Shown here: positions 1 to 5,537 of the stretch, in pieces
How positions within the stretch are numbered: the stretch's first letter is position 1
Layout: each line of letters opens with the position of its first letter
From: a bacterium 42_11
GTDB taxonomy: Bacteria > Synergistota > GBS-1
Assembly: GCA_001508835.1 (NCBI GenBank)
Contig: LGFB01000095.1
Span: 1-5,725 of the forward strand
DNA length: 5,725 bases
Direction: 5' to 3'
Made by a program: the position numbers and the translations under genes
The notes under the pieces: generated by a model
What the model saw: the letters and a program-made list of their open reading frames with translations, nothing else
What the model was told of the DNA's origin: nothing
The model's database searches: none

Positions 1-1
1 A

Positions 2-1462
2 ACCGATATCGGAAATCAGGTAGCGGAAATTCTGGAGGCAGAGTTCGGCAAACAAGACGACGAGCCATTAAGGCTACTTAAAGCCCTCGCTCCTAAGAGG
101 AGATACGAAACGTGGGAAAAGCTGAACCTTCTCCCGAGAGCGATAGACAGGGAGATATGCGAATGCATGCACAGAACCACGATGGGAGTGGATGCCGACC
201 CTGTTAGCCTTCTTCTTCACGGCGTTAGAACCGCCTTAAGCGATGGATGGAGCGGTTCCATGATGGCAACGTATCTTAGCGATATCCTGTTTGGGACACC
301 AAAACCGATTACATCCTCCGCCAACCTCGGTGTGCTCAAGGAAAACATGGTAAATATAATCCTTCACGGCCACAACCCCATACTTTCAGCAAAGATAGCT
401 GAAATTGCCACAAGCGATGAGATGCAGAACCTCGCCAAGGAGAGAGGAGCCGAAGGAATAAATGTGGCAGGGATATGTTGCACCGGCAACGAGGTCCTGA
501 TGAGAATGGGAATACCCCTGGCAGGCAACTTCTTAATGCAGGAACTTGCAATTATAACCGGAGCAGTTGAAGCTATGATAGTAGACTATCAGTGTCTGAT
601 GCCAGCTTTGGCAGATGTAGCAAGCTGTTATCATACTAAATTGATAACTACGGAATCTAAGGCGAGAATCCCCGGCGCAAAGCATATGGAATTTAACCCT
701 GAAAGGGCAGACGAACTGGCGAAGGAGATAATAAAGATGGCCATAGATAACTATCCCAATCGAATTAAGGAAAAGGTATTTATACCTAAAGGAGAGATGG
801 ACCTCATGGCAGGATTCAGCGTAGAGGCAATACTCAATGCCCTTGGGGGAAGCCTTGAGCCCCTTATAAACGCTATCGAAGATGGGACGATAAAGGGAAT
901 AGTGGGGGTAGTAGGCTGTAATAACCCAAGGGTTATCCACAATAACAGTCATGTCACGCTCACAAAGGAGCTAATCAAAAGGGACATCTTGGTGGTTGGA
1001 ACAGGATGCTGGGGAATAGCCGCCGGTATGCATGGCTTATTAAGTTTAAAGGCCATAGATGAGGCAGGCCCGGGGCTCAAAAGGGTTTGCGAAAGCTTGA
1101 ACATTCCTCCATGCCTCCACATGGGTTCCTGTGTGGACTGCTCAAGGATACTCATAGCATTAGGAGCCTTAGCTGACGCCCTTGGAGTAGACATACCCGA
1201 TTTACCCGTTGCAGGCTCCGCACCAGAATGGATGAGCGAAAAAGCCGTATCCATAGGAACTTACTTCGTTGCAAGCGGGGTACTCACTCACCTGGGGGTT
1301 ATCCCACCCGTATTAGGAAGTCAAAGGGTTACTAAAATACTAACCGAGGAGGTAGAGAGCATACTCGGAGGGAAATTCTATGTGGAGCCCGACCCCGTAA
1401 AAGCCGCCTCTACTCTCTATAATTACATATTAAATAAAAGGAAGAAACTCGGTCTATCATGA
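2..1462 (+). CDS. cooS: Anaerobic Ni-Fe carbon monoxide dehydrogenase catalytic subunit CooS (5' partial)
   Basis: This cytoplasmic enzyme interconverts CO and CO2 at the Ni-4Fe-4S C-cluster. The reading frame is open from base 2, so 486 residues are visible; the family is usually about 630 residues, so roughly 150 N-terminal residues with the B- and D-cluster cysteines lie outside the window. An internal ATG at 167 begins the MHRTTMG motif and is not the start, because coding sequence continues upstream. Family motifs appear in order: MHRTTMGVDADP (167), the DILFGTPKP stretch (about 284), HGHNP with the C-cluster histidine (about 365-379), GICCTGNE (ligand Cys codon at 479), VDYQC (593), VVGCNNP (917), GTGC (1007), HMGSC (1130) and SEKA with the catalytic Lys (1241). 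Ligand roles are assigned by recall of the Carboxydothermus CODH-II structure. All expected C-cluster residues in this part are present, so the enzyme looks active. The extra Cys in SCVDCSR is unusual. The stop overlaps the cooC start as ATGA. Confidence 0.97.
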   Translation, partial: TDIGNQVAEILEAEFGKQDDEPLRLLKALAPKRRYETWEKLNLLPRAIDREICECMHRTTMGVDADPVSLLLHGVRTALSDGWSGSMMATYLSDILFGTPKPITSSANLGVLKENMVNIILHGHNPILSAKIAEIATSDEMQNLAKERGAEGINVAGICCTGNEVLMRMGIPLAGNFLMQELAIITGAVEAMIVDYQCLMPALADVASCYHTKLITTESKARIPGAKHMEFNPERADELAKEIIKMAIDNYPNRIKEKVFIPKGEMDLMAGFSVEAILNALGGSLEPLINAIEDGTIKGIVGVVGCNNPRVIHNNSHVTLTKELIKRDILVVGTGCWGIAAGMHGLLSLKAIDEAGPGLKRVCESLNIPPCLHMGSCVDCSRILIALGALADALGVDIPDLPVAGSAPEWMSEKAVSIGTYFVASGVLTHLGVIPPVLGSQRVTKILTEEVESILGGKFYVEPDPVKAASTLYNYILNKRKKLGLS

Positions 1463-2238
1463 AAATACTGATAGCCGGAAAGGGCGGAGTTGGTAAGACC
1501 ACGATCTCCGCCCTTTTATCCCTTGAGCTTTCAGAAAGGGGTTACAACGTTTTAGCATTAGACACCGATTCGGTCCCCAATTTAGCCATGAGCTTAGGCA
1601 TTCCTTCTAAGGAAGCAGAAGGCATCGTTCCCATCTCAAAAGACGAAAAGCTGATCGAGGAGAAAACGGGAGCTAACCCAGGAAGCGGATGGGGGTCCCT
1701 ATTTTCCCTAACTCCCAAGGTAGATGATATTATCGAAAGACGCTGTGTGAAAATAAAGGAAAACCTCAAGCTCTTGGTTGTAGGAAGTATAGATCAAAGC
1801 AAAGAAGGCTGTTTATGCCCTGCAATCGCCTTAGCAAAAGCCCTTTTAAGACATATTCTATTAAAGGAAAGAGATGTAATCATAGTCGATAGCGAAGCGG
1901 GCGCCGAAGTTTTCGGAAGAGGATTAGCGGAGAGGTTCAGCGCCATGGTTTGCGTCTCAGAACCCACCTACAAATCCATTAAGATATCCAAAAAGCTTTT
2001 GGAGATGGGAAAGGAATTGAAGATAGCAAATAGAGTCCTTTTAATAAACAAGGTTCAAAAGGAAAACTTAGAAAGCCTTAACAGGTTTTCTTTGAGCCCT
2101 TACCTCATGATCGAGTTCGACCGAAACGTTAAAAAGATTGACGAAGAGGGGAAACCGCTAACGGAGATACCTATCGATTCTCCCATACGAAAGGGAATTA
2201 GCTTACTTGCCGAAAAGCTCTTGGAGGCGGGCCAATGA
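1459..2238 (+). CDS. cooC: CO dehydrogenase maturation ATPase CooC (nickel insertion)
   Basis: CooC is a cytoplasmic MinD/SIMIBI-class P-loop ATPase that helps load nickel into the CooS C-cluster. The 259-residue protein is full length for the family. It opens with the deviant Walker A motif GKGGVGKT (residues 7-14, signature Lys at 8). A DTD motif follows at 35-37. Next comes the family stretch around TPKVDDI (85-91), then the CxC pair Cys118/Cys120 in GCLCP, which binds metal at the dimer interface in known CooC proteins. The switch II motif VDSEAG lies at 143-148 and is followed by GRG. NKVQ at 197-200 is the base-recognition-like NK motif. Where many CooC proteins have DADPN, this one reads DTDSVPN. 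The ATG overlaps the cooS stop by 4 nt, which implies translational coupling; the nearest purine-rich RBS-like stretch (AGGAAG, near 1440) is rather distant. The position directly after cooS supports the assignment over a generic ParA/MinD ATPase. Confidence 0.95.
   Translation: MKILIAGKGGVGKTTISALLSLELSERGYNVLALDTDSVPNLAMSLGIPSKEAEGIVPISKDEKLIEEKTGANPGSGWGSLFSLTPKVDDIIERRCVKIKENLKLLVVGSIDQSKEGCLCPAIALAKALLRHILLKERDVIIVDSEAGAEVFGRGLAERFSAMVCVSEPTYKSIKISKKLLEMGKELKIANRVLLINKVQKENLESLNRFSLSPYLMIEFDRNVKKIDEEGKPLTEIPIDSPIRKGISLLAEKLLEAGQ
2223..2227 (+). promoter_or_regulatory. Ribosome binding site for the NuoE-like gene
   Basis: GGAGG lies inside the end of cooC, 7 nt upstream of the ATG at 2235. 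It supports that start, which overlaps the cooC stop as ATGA. Confidence 0.75.
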
Positions 2239-2711
2239 ACAACACAAAAAGGGCGAAAGAGCTTGAGGAAATTATCCTAAAACATTCCTCACCCGCAGGA
2301 AGAATCCTAAGCATATTAGAGGAGATTCAAGAAAGGGAAGGATATCTATCCAAGGAATCTTTAAAGTACATCTCAAAAAGACTTAACATCCCCCTTGCGG
2401 ATCTTTACAGCCTTGTAACCTTCTACTCCTTCTTCAACTTGGAAAGGGGAGGGAAGCATACCATCACAGTATGTATGGGAACAGCATGCTATGTAAAGGG
2501 AGCGCCCAAAATAATAGAAGAATTAGAAAGACGGCTTGGAATAAAAGAGGGAGAGACCACATCGGATGGCATTTTCACCATTAAAAGCGCAAGATGCTTC
2601 GGAGCCTGTAGCATGGCCCCCGTAGTAAGGATTAACGAGAGAATCTATGGTTATGTATTCCCGGAAAGCCTCCCCTCCCTTCTTAAGCTTTATGGATGGA
2701 AGGAAAAATGA
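2235..2711 (+). CDS. nuoE: NuoE/HydC-like thioredoxin-fold [2Fe-2S] subunit of an NAD(P)H-dependent oxidoreductase
   Basis: This is the 24-kDa-type subunit found in complex I, HydABC/Hnd hydrogenases and NAD-linked formate dehydrogenases. At 158 residues it is the normal length. It has an N-terminal helical region (about 1-70, including the family pattern SLVTFYSFF at 59-67) and then a thioredoxin-like [2Fe-2S] domain. The four cluster ligands are visible as Cys80 and Cys85 in CMGTAC, and Cys121 and Cys125 in CFGAC followed by SMAPVVRINE. The cluster typically sits near FMN in the partner NuoF-like subunit, encoded next. The start overlaps cooC by 4 nt and has a good GGAGG site. The symbol is given at family level only: with no quinone or proton-pumping subunits nearby, this is a soluble diaphorase component and not part of respiratory complex I. 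Its operon position makes it a likely partner of CooS. Confidence 0.93.
   Translation: MNNTKRAKELEEIILKHSSPAGRILSILEEIQEREGYLSKESLKYISKRLNIPLADLYSLVTFYSFFNLERGGKHTITVCMGTACYVKGAPKIIEELERRLGIKEGETTSDGIFTIKSARCFGACSMAPVVRINERIYGYVFPESLPSLLKLYGWKEK
2698..2704 (+). promoter_or_regulatory. Ribosome binding site that decides the start of the NuoF-like gene
   Basis: GGAAGGA lies a few bases upstream of the ATG at 2708 and within the sequence that an ATG at 2696 would translate. No similar purine-rich site precedes 2696, where the sequence is aagctttatgg. The 2708 start also gives the same ATGA overlap seen at the two preceding junctions. The spacing is slightly short. Confidence 0.55.
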
Positions 2712-4396
2712 AGATAAGAAGTTTAGAAGACTTAGAGGAGATAGCCCACAGGGGAATCCAAAAGATTAAAGGAGAAAAAATAAGAATAGCGGTAGGGCTT
2801 GGAACCTGCGGGATAGCCACGGGAGCCGATTATGTCTACACATACTTTGAGAACGCAATCAAAGATTTAACCGAAAGGGTATTTTTAACAAAGGTAGGAT
2901 GCTTTGGATATTGTAGCGAGGAGCCCTTGGTTAAGGTTACCATCCCGGGGAAGCCTTTAACGATACTCTCTAAAGTTAACCCAGAGGAAACGGAGGAAAT
3001 ATTAAGGGCGGTATTATCAGGCGAGATTCCCGACAAAAAAGCCCTTTGCAAAATCGAGGAGTGGAACCATATAACAGAATATATGGTTTACGGAAAAGGG
3101 CTTGCAAATATACCTTCTTACAGCGACCTACCTTTCTTCAGAGGCCAGCTAAAGCTCGTTTTAAGAAATGCCGGTTTAATAAATCCCGAGGACTTAGAGG
3201 AGTATATCGCAATAGGAGGATACAAATCTCTACATAAGGCGCTAAACATGAAACCTGAAGAGGTCATAGAAGAAGTTAAAAGGGCAGGTCTTCGAGGAAG
3301 GGGAGGAGCCGGCTTCCCAACGGGATTAAAATGGGAAATCACCGCTAAAAATGAGAGCGATGAAAAATATGTGATATGCAACGCCGATGAGGGAGACCCC
3401 GGTGCCTACATGAACCGAAACGAGCTTGAAAGCGACCCTCACGCGGTAATAGAGGGCATGATCATAGGAGGCTATGCCATAGGAGCAAAGGAGGGAATTA
3501 TATATATAAGGGCCGAATACCCCCTTGCCATAAAAAGAATAGAAACCGCGATAAAACAAGCAAGGGAGTATGGCCTTCTTGGGGAAAACATATTTGGAAG
3601 CAATTTCAGCTTTGATATAAAGATAGTTAAGGGAGCAGGTGCCTTCGTGTGTGGCGAGGAGACAGCAATGATCGCCTCCATAGAGGGCAAAACGGGAAGA
3701 CCACGCCCACGGCCTCCCTTTCCAGCTGAAAAGGGCCTTTGGGGAAAGCCAACCAGCATAAACAACGTGGAAACGTGGTGCAATATCCCAATAATATTGG
3801 CGATGGGAGGAGAAAGATTTTCCAAGGTAGGAAAAGAAAACAACGCGGGAACGAAGGTTTTTTCCTTAGTGGGAGAAGTTAAAAGAATAGGACTTGTGGA
3901 AGTTCCTCTCGGAACGAAGCTAAAGACCATAGTTCACGATATCGGAGGAGGCTCGCCGAGCGGTTTGAAAGTGAAGGCGGTTCAAATAGGAGGACCATCG
4001 GGAGGTTGCATTCCAGAGGAAGGCTTCGATACTCCGATAGACTATGAAAGCTTAAGGGATTTAGGTACAATAATGGGCTCGGGTGGAATGGTGGTAATGA
4101 GCGAGAAGACCTCCATGGTGGAAACAGCCTTATTTTTCATAGGATTTACAAGTGAAGAGTCCTGTGGCAAATGCACCCCCTGCAGAGAAGGGCTAAAGCA
4201 GATGCTCCACATTCTTCATAAAATACTGAGCAGAAGGGGCTCCGAGGAAGACCTAAAACTCCTTGAAGAGCTTTCCATGACAATTCAAACCACATCTTTA
4301 TGCGGACTTGGAAAGACAGCACCAAATCCCGTTTTAACAACGCTACGATACTTCAGGGAGGAGTATGAAGGGCTGATTAACGATGGTAAAGATTAA
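2708..4396 (+). CDS. nuoF: NuoF/HydB-like flavin- and NAD(P)H-binding subunit with N-terminal thioredoxin-like domain
   Basis: This is the FMN-containing subunit that exchanges electrons with NAD(P)H. The start at 2708 (562 residues) is preferred for its RBS and ATGA overlap; an in-frame ATG at 2696 would add four residues. Residues are numbered here from the 2696 ATG; subtract four for the preferred start. An N-terminal thioredoxin-like domain (about 28-110) has Cys38 in GTCGIATGA and Cys69/Cys73 in GCFGYC. The cysteine that would complete a four-ligand [2Fe-2S] site is absent, as I recall for HndB-type domains. The NuoF core follows: GRGGAGFPTG (201-210, FMN/NADH loop), CNADEGDPGAY (228-238), CGEETA (319-324), the GKTGRPRPRPP stretch (331-341), GGPSGG (432-437) and MGSGGMVVM (460-468). 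The N3-type [4Fe-4S] ligands are Cys490, Cys493, Cys496 and Cys536, the last in LCGLGKTAPNP. The protein ends soon after, without the C-terminal two-[4Fe-4S] domain common in HydB/HndC. It overlaps the next gene by 14 nt. Confidence 0.93.
   Translation: MKIRSLEDLEEIAHRGIQKIKGEKIRIAVGLGTCGIATGADYVYTYFENAIKDLTERVFLTKVGCFGYCSEEPLVKVTIPGKPLTILSKVNPEETEEILRAVLSGEIPDKKALCKIEEWNHITEYMVYGKGLANIPSYSDLPFFRGQLKLVLRNAGLINPEDLEEYIAIGGYKSLHKALNMKPEEVIEEVKRAGLRGRGGAGFPTGLKWEITAKNESDEKYVICNADEGDPGAYMNRNELESDPHAVIEGMIIGGYAIGAKEGIIYIRAEYPLAIKRIETAIKQAREYGLLGENIFGSNFSFDIKIVKGAGAFVCGEETAMIASIEGKTGRPRPRPPFPAEKGLWGKPTSINNVETWCNIPIILAMGGERFSKVGKENNAGTKVFSLVGEVKRIGLVEVPLGTKLKTIVHDIGGGSPSGLKVKAVQIGGPSGGCIPEEGFDTPIDYESLRDLGTIMGSGGMVVMSEKTSMVETALFFIGFTSEESCGKCTPCREGLKQMLHILHKILSRRGSEEDLKLLEELSMTIQTTSLCGLGKTAPNPVLTTLRYFREEYEGLINDGKD
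4367..4372 (+). promoter_or_regulatory. Ribosome binding site for the iron-sulfur subunit gene
   Basis: GAAGGG lies within the end of the NuoF-like gene, 10 nt upstream of the ATG at 4383. It supports that start and the 14-nt overlap. Confidence 0.6.
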
Positions 4397-5177
4397 GATA
4401 AACGATCAGAATCTTTATGCCCGAGAGGGGGAAAACATACTCAAGCTGGCCTTAAAAGAGGGTATAGATATACCTCACCTATGTTATCACGAGATATTCG
4501 AGGAACCCTATGGAGCGTGCAGATTATGCATCGTCGAAGTCATAAAAGATGATGAGAGATTTATAACCACATCTTGCACATTGCAGGCTCAGAATGGATT
4601 AGAAATACTGACCCAATCTCCAGAGGTAGTGAAACATCGAAAAATCTTGCTTGAGCTTTACTTGGCTCAGGCTCCGAATGCGGAGAACATAAAAAAGCTT
4701 GCAGAAAAATATGGTATCGAGAAATCCAGGTTTCCAAAGAGAGCCTTCGTCACGGACCATCTTAACGGAAAGTGTATATTGTGCGGACTTTGCATAAGAG
4801 TCTGTGGGGAAGTCATGAAAGCGGGGGTAATAAACTACATAGGGCGTGGACCATCCACTAAGATAAATACCCCATTCTTCGAGGAAAATCCTGACTGCCT
4901 GGGTTGCCTGGCGTGTGTAAACATATGCCCCACGGAAGCCGTCTCCGCGGAAGAGGTCGAAAATAGAAAGATTTTAAAATCGTGGAGTGAAACCAAGGTA
5001 AAGATGAAGGAATGTAAAAACTGCGGAAGCTTATTTACCACTTACCCCCTGTGGGAAAAAACCAAATCGCTCTTAATGGAAATGGATACGGAACTTGAAG
5101 AGCTATGCCCGAATTGCAAAAGGGAGCTTTTAATCAAAAAGCTAACGAAAAACCTTCCTCTTCCTAAACCTTACTAA
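4383..5177 (+). CDS. Short NuoG/HydA-like iron-sulfur subunit: [2Fe-2S], 2x[4Fe-4S] and C-terminal zinc-ribbon-like motif
   Basis: This is a predicted electron-transfer subunit of 264 residues. Residues 1-78 form a plant-type ferredoxin domain with ligands Cys34, Cys46, Cys49 and Cys65, like the N-termini of NuoG and HydA. A helical linker (about 82-115) aligns with the place where NuoG/HydA carry the His-Cys3 [4Fe-4S] site, but those ligands are missing (QAPNAEN stands there). Next is a two-[4Fe-4S] domain: Cys131/134/137/141 (CILCGLCIRVC) and Cys172/175/178/182 (CLGCLACVNICP). The C-terminus has two CxxC pairs, Cys211/214 (CKNCG) and Cys242/245 (CPNC), 27 residues apart, probably a structural zinc ribbon. 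There is no H-cluster or molybdopterin domain, so it is neither a hydrogenase nor a formate dehydrogenase. With no separate cooF nearby, I infer that it carries electrons between CooS and the NuoEF-like diaphorase. The last gene of the operon, it overlaps the convergent cupin gene by 14 nt. Confidence 0.88.
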   Translation: MVKIKINDQNLYAREGENILKLALKEGIDIPHLCYHEIFEEPYGACRLCIVEVIKDDERFITTSCTLQAQNGLEILTQSPEVVKHRKILLELYLAQAPNAENIKKLAEKYGIEKSRFPKRAFVTDHLNGKCILCGLCIRVCGEVMKAGVINYIGRGPSTKINTPFFEENPDCLGCLACVNICPTEAVSAEEVENRKILKSWSETKVKMKECKNCGSLFTTYPLWEKTKSLLMEMDTELEELCPNCKRELLIKKLTKNLPLPKPY

Positions 5178-5514
5178 CCATGGCAAAAAGCTCTAAAGGT
5201 TCATCTCCTATATTCCTTATGCCATGGTAAAATCCGCTTCTCGTCAAAACCATATCGCCCGACTTTACCTCACTAATCTCTCCATTATCGTTAACCTCTC
5301 CCCTGCCCTTAAGTATGAGGTAAACCTCTTCCTCCCCCACATGCTGATGATAACCAATCGAGGAACCGGGCGGAATGGTAATTCTCATTACTCTCAAGGC
5401 TCCAGGTTCATCCCTCTCCTCGTTAAGGAAGTAGCTCACATAAATCTTGCCTTCCCCACCCCTGAAGCTTTCCCTCTCGACCGGTTGACTCCTCTCCTCA
5501 TCTCTAACGAGCAT
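5164..5514 (-). CDS. Small single-domain cupin (Cupin_2-type) protein, function unknown
   Basis: A 116-residue cytoplasmic protein, typical for a one-barrel cupin. The conserved barrel runs from about residue 40 to the end. Motif 1 is GYHQH followed by EEEVYLILKG (His56, His58, Glu63), and motif 2 is SGDMVL followed by GFYHGIRN (His97), so all four usual metal ligands are present. The proline usual in motif 2 is replaced by arginine. The substrate cannot be deduced: such proteins include isomerases, small dioxygenases, and sugar- or ligand-binding regulators. The ATG at 5514 is preferred because AAAGGGGGG lies 7 nt upstream; a TTG at 5517 would add one residue. The gene is convergent with the CO dehydrogenase operon, overlapping its last gene by 14 nt, so a role in CO metabolism is not implied. 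It starts 23 nt after the partial upstream gene on the same strand and is probably co-transcribed with it. Confidence 0.9.
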   Translation of the reverse strand: MLVRDEERSQPVERESFRGGEGKIYVSYFLNEERDEPGALRVMRITIPPGSSIGYHQHVGEEEVYLILKGRGEVNDNGEISEVKSGDMVLTRSGFYHGIRNIGDEPLELFAMVSKV

Positions 5515-5521
5515 CAAACAT

Positions 5522-5530
5522 CCCCCCTTT
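5522..5530 (-). promoter_or_regulatory. Ribosome binding site for the cupin gene
   Basis: On the minus strand this reads AAAGGGGGG, 7 nt before the ATG at 5514. It favours that ATG over the TTG at 5517. It lies within the 23-nt gap to the upstream gene, leaving little room for a separate promoter. Confidence 0.7.
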
Positions 5531-5537
5531 CTTAAAA

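Noticed and set aside
533..952. Minus-strand open frame of 139 codons inside cooS
   Set aside because: It lies opposite conserved CooS motifs and its translation has no recognisable domain; it is a shadow of the real gene.
167..1462. Taking the ATG at 167 as the CooS start
   Set aside because: The same frame is open back to base 2 and encodes CooS-like sequence (for example RRYETWEKLNLLPRAIDRE), so the gene is cut by the window edge and is not N-terminally short.
3472..3930. Minus-strand open frame of 152 codons inside the NuoF-like gene
   Set aside because: It is antisense to the conserved NuoF core; the translation is low in recognisable motifs and has no family resemblance.
5125..5143. 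Short hairpin AGCTTTT / AAAAGCT as a terminator for the cupin transcript
   Set aside because: The stem is AT-rich, lies within the iron-sulfur subunit's coding region, and has no proper T-run on either strand.
4383..5177. Calling the last operon gene an iron-only hydrogenase (HydA)
   Set aside because: The N-terminal clusters match the HydA accessory domain, but the H-cluster domain is wholly absent and the protein ends at 264 residues.
2235..5177. Calling the NuoE/F/G-like set part of respiratory complex I
   Set aside because: No membrane or quinone-module subunits are present, the G-like subunit is far too short, and the set follows cooS/cooC directly.
5177..5228. Inverted repeat ACCATGGC ... 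GCCATGGT as a possible operon terminator
   Set aside because: Each arm is itself nearly palindromic, the loop is 36 nt, no T-run follows, and both arms are explained by cupin codons (YHG and the C-terminal AMV).
5224..5535. Plus-strand open frame of 103 codons opposite the cupin
   Set aside because: The minus-strand cupin has intact motifs and a strong RBS on that strand; the plus-strand translation has no recognisable features.
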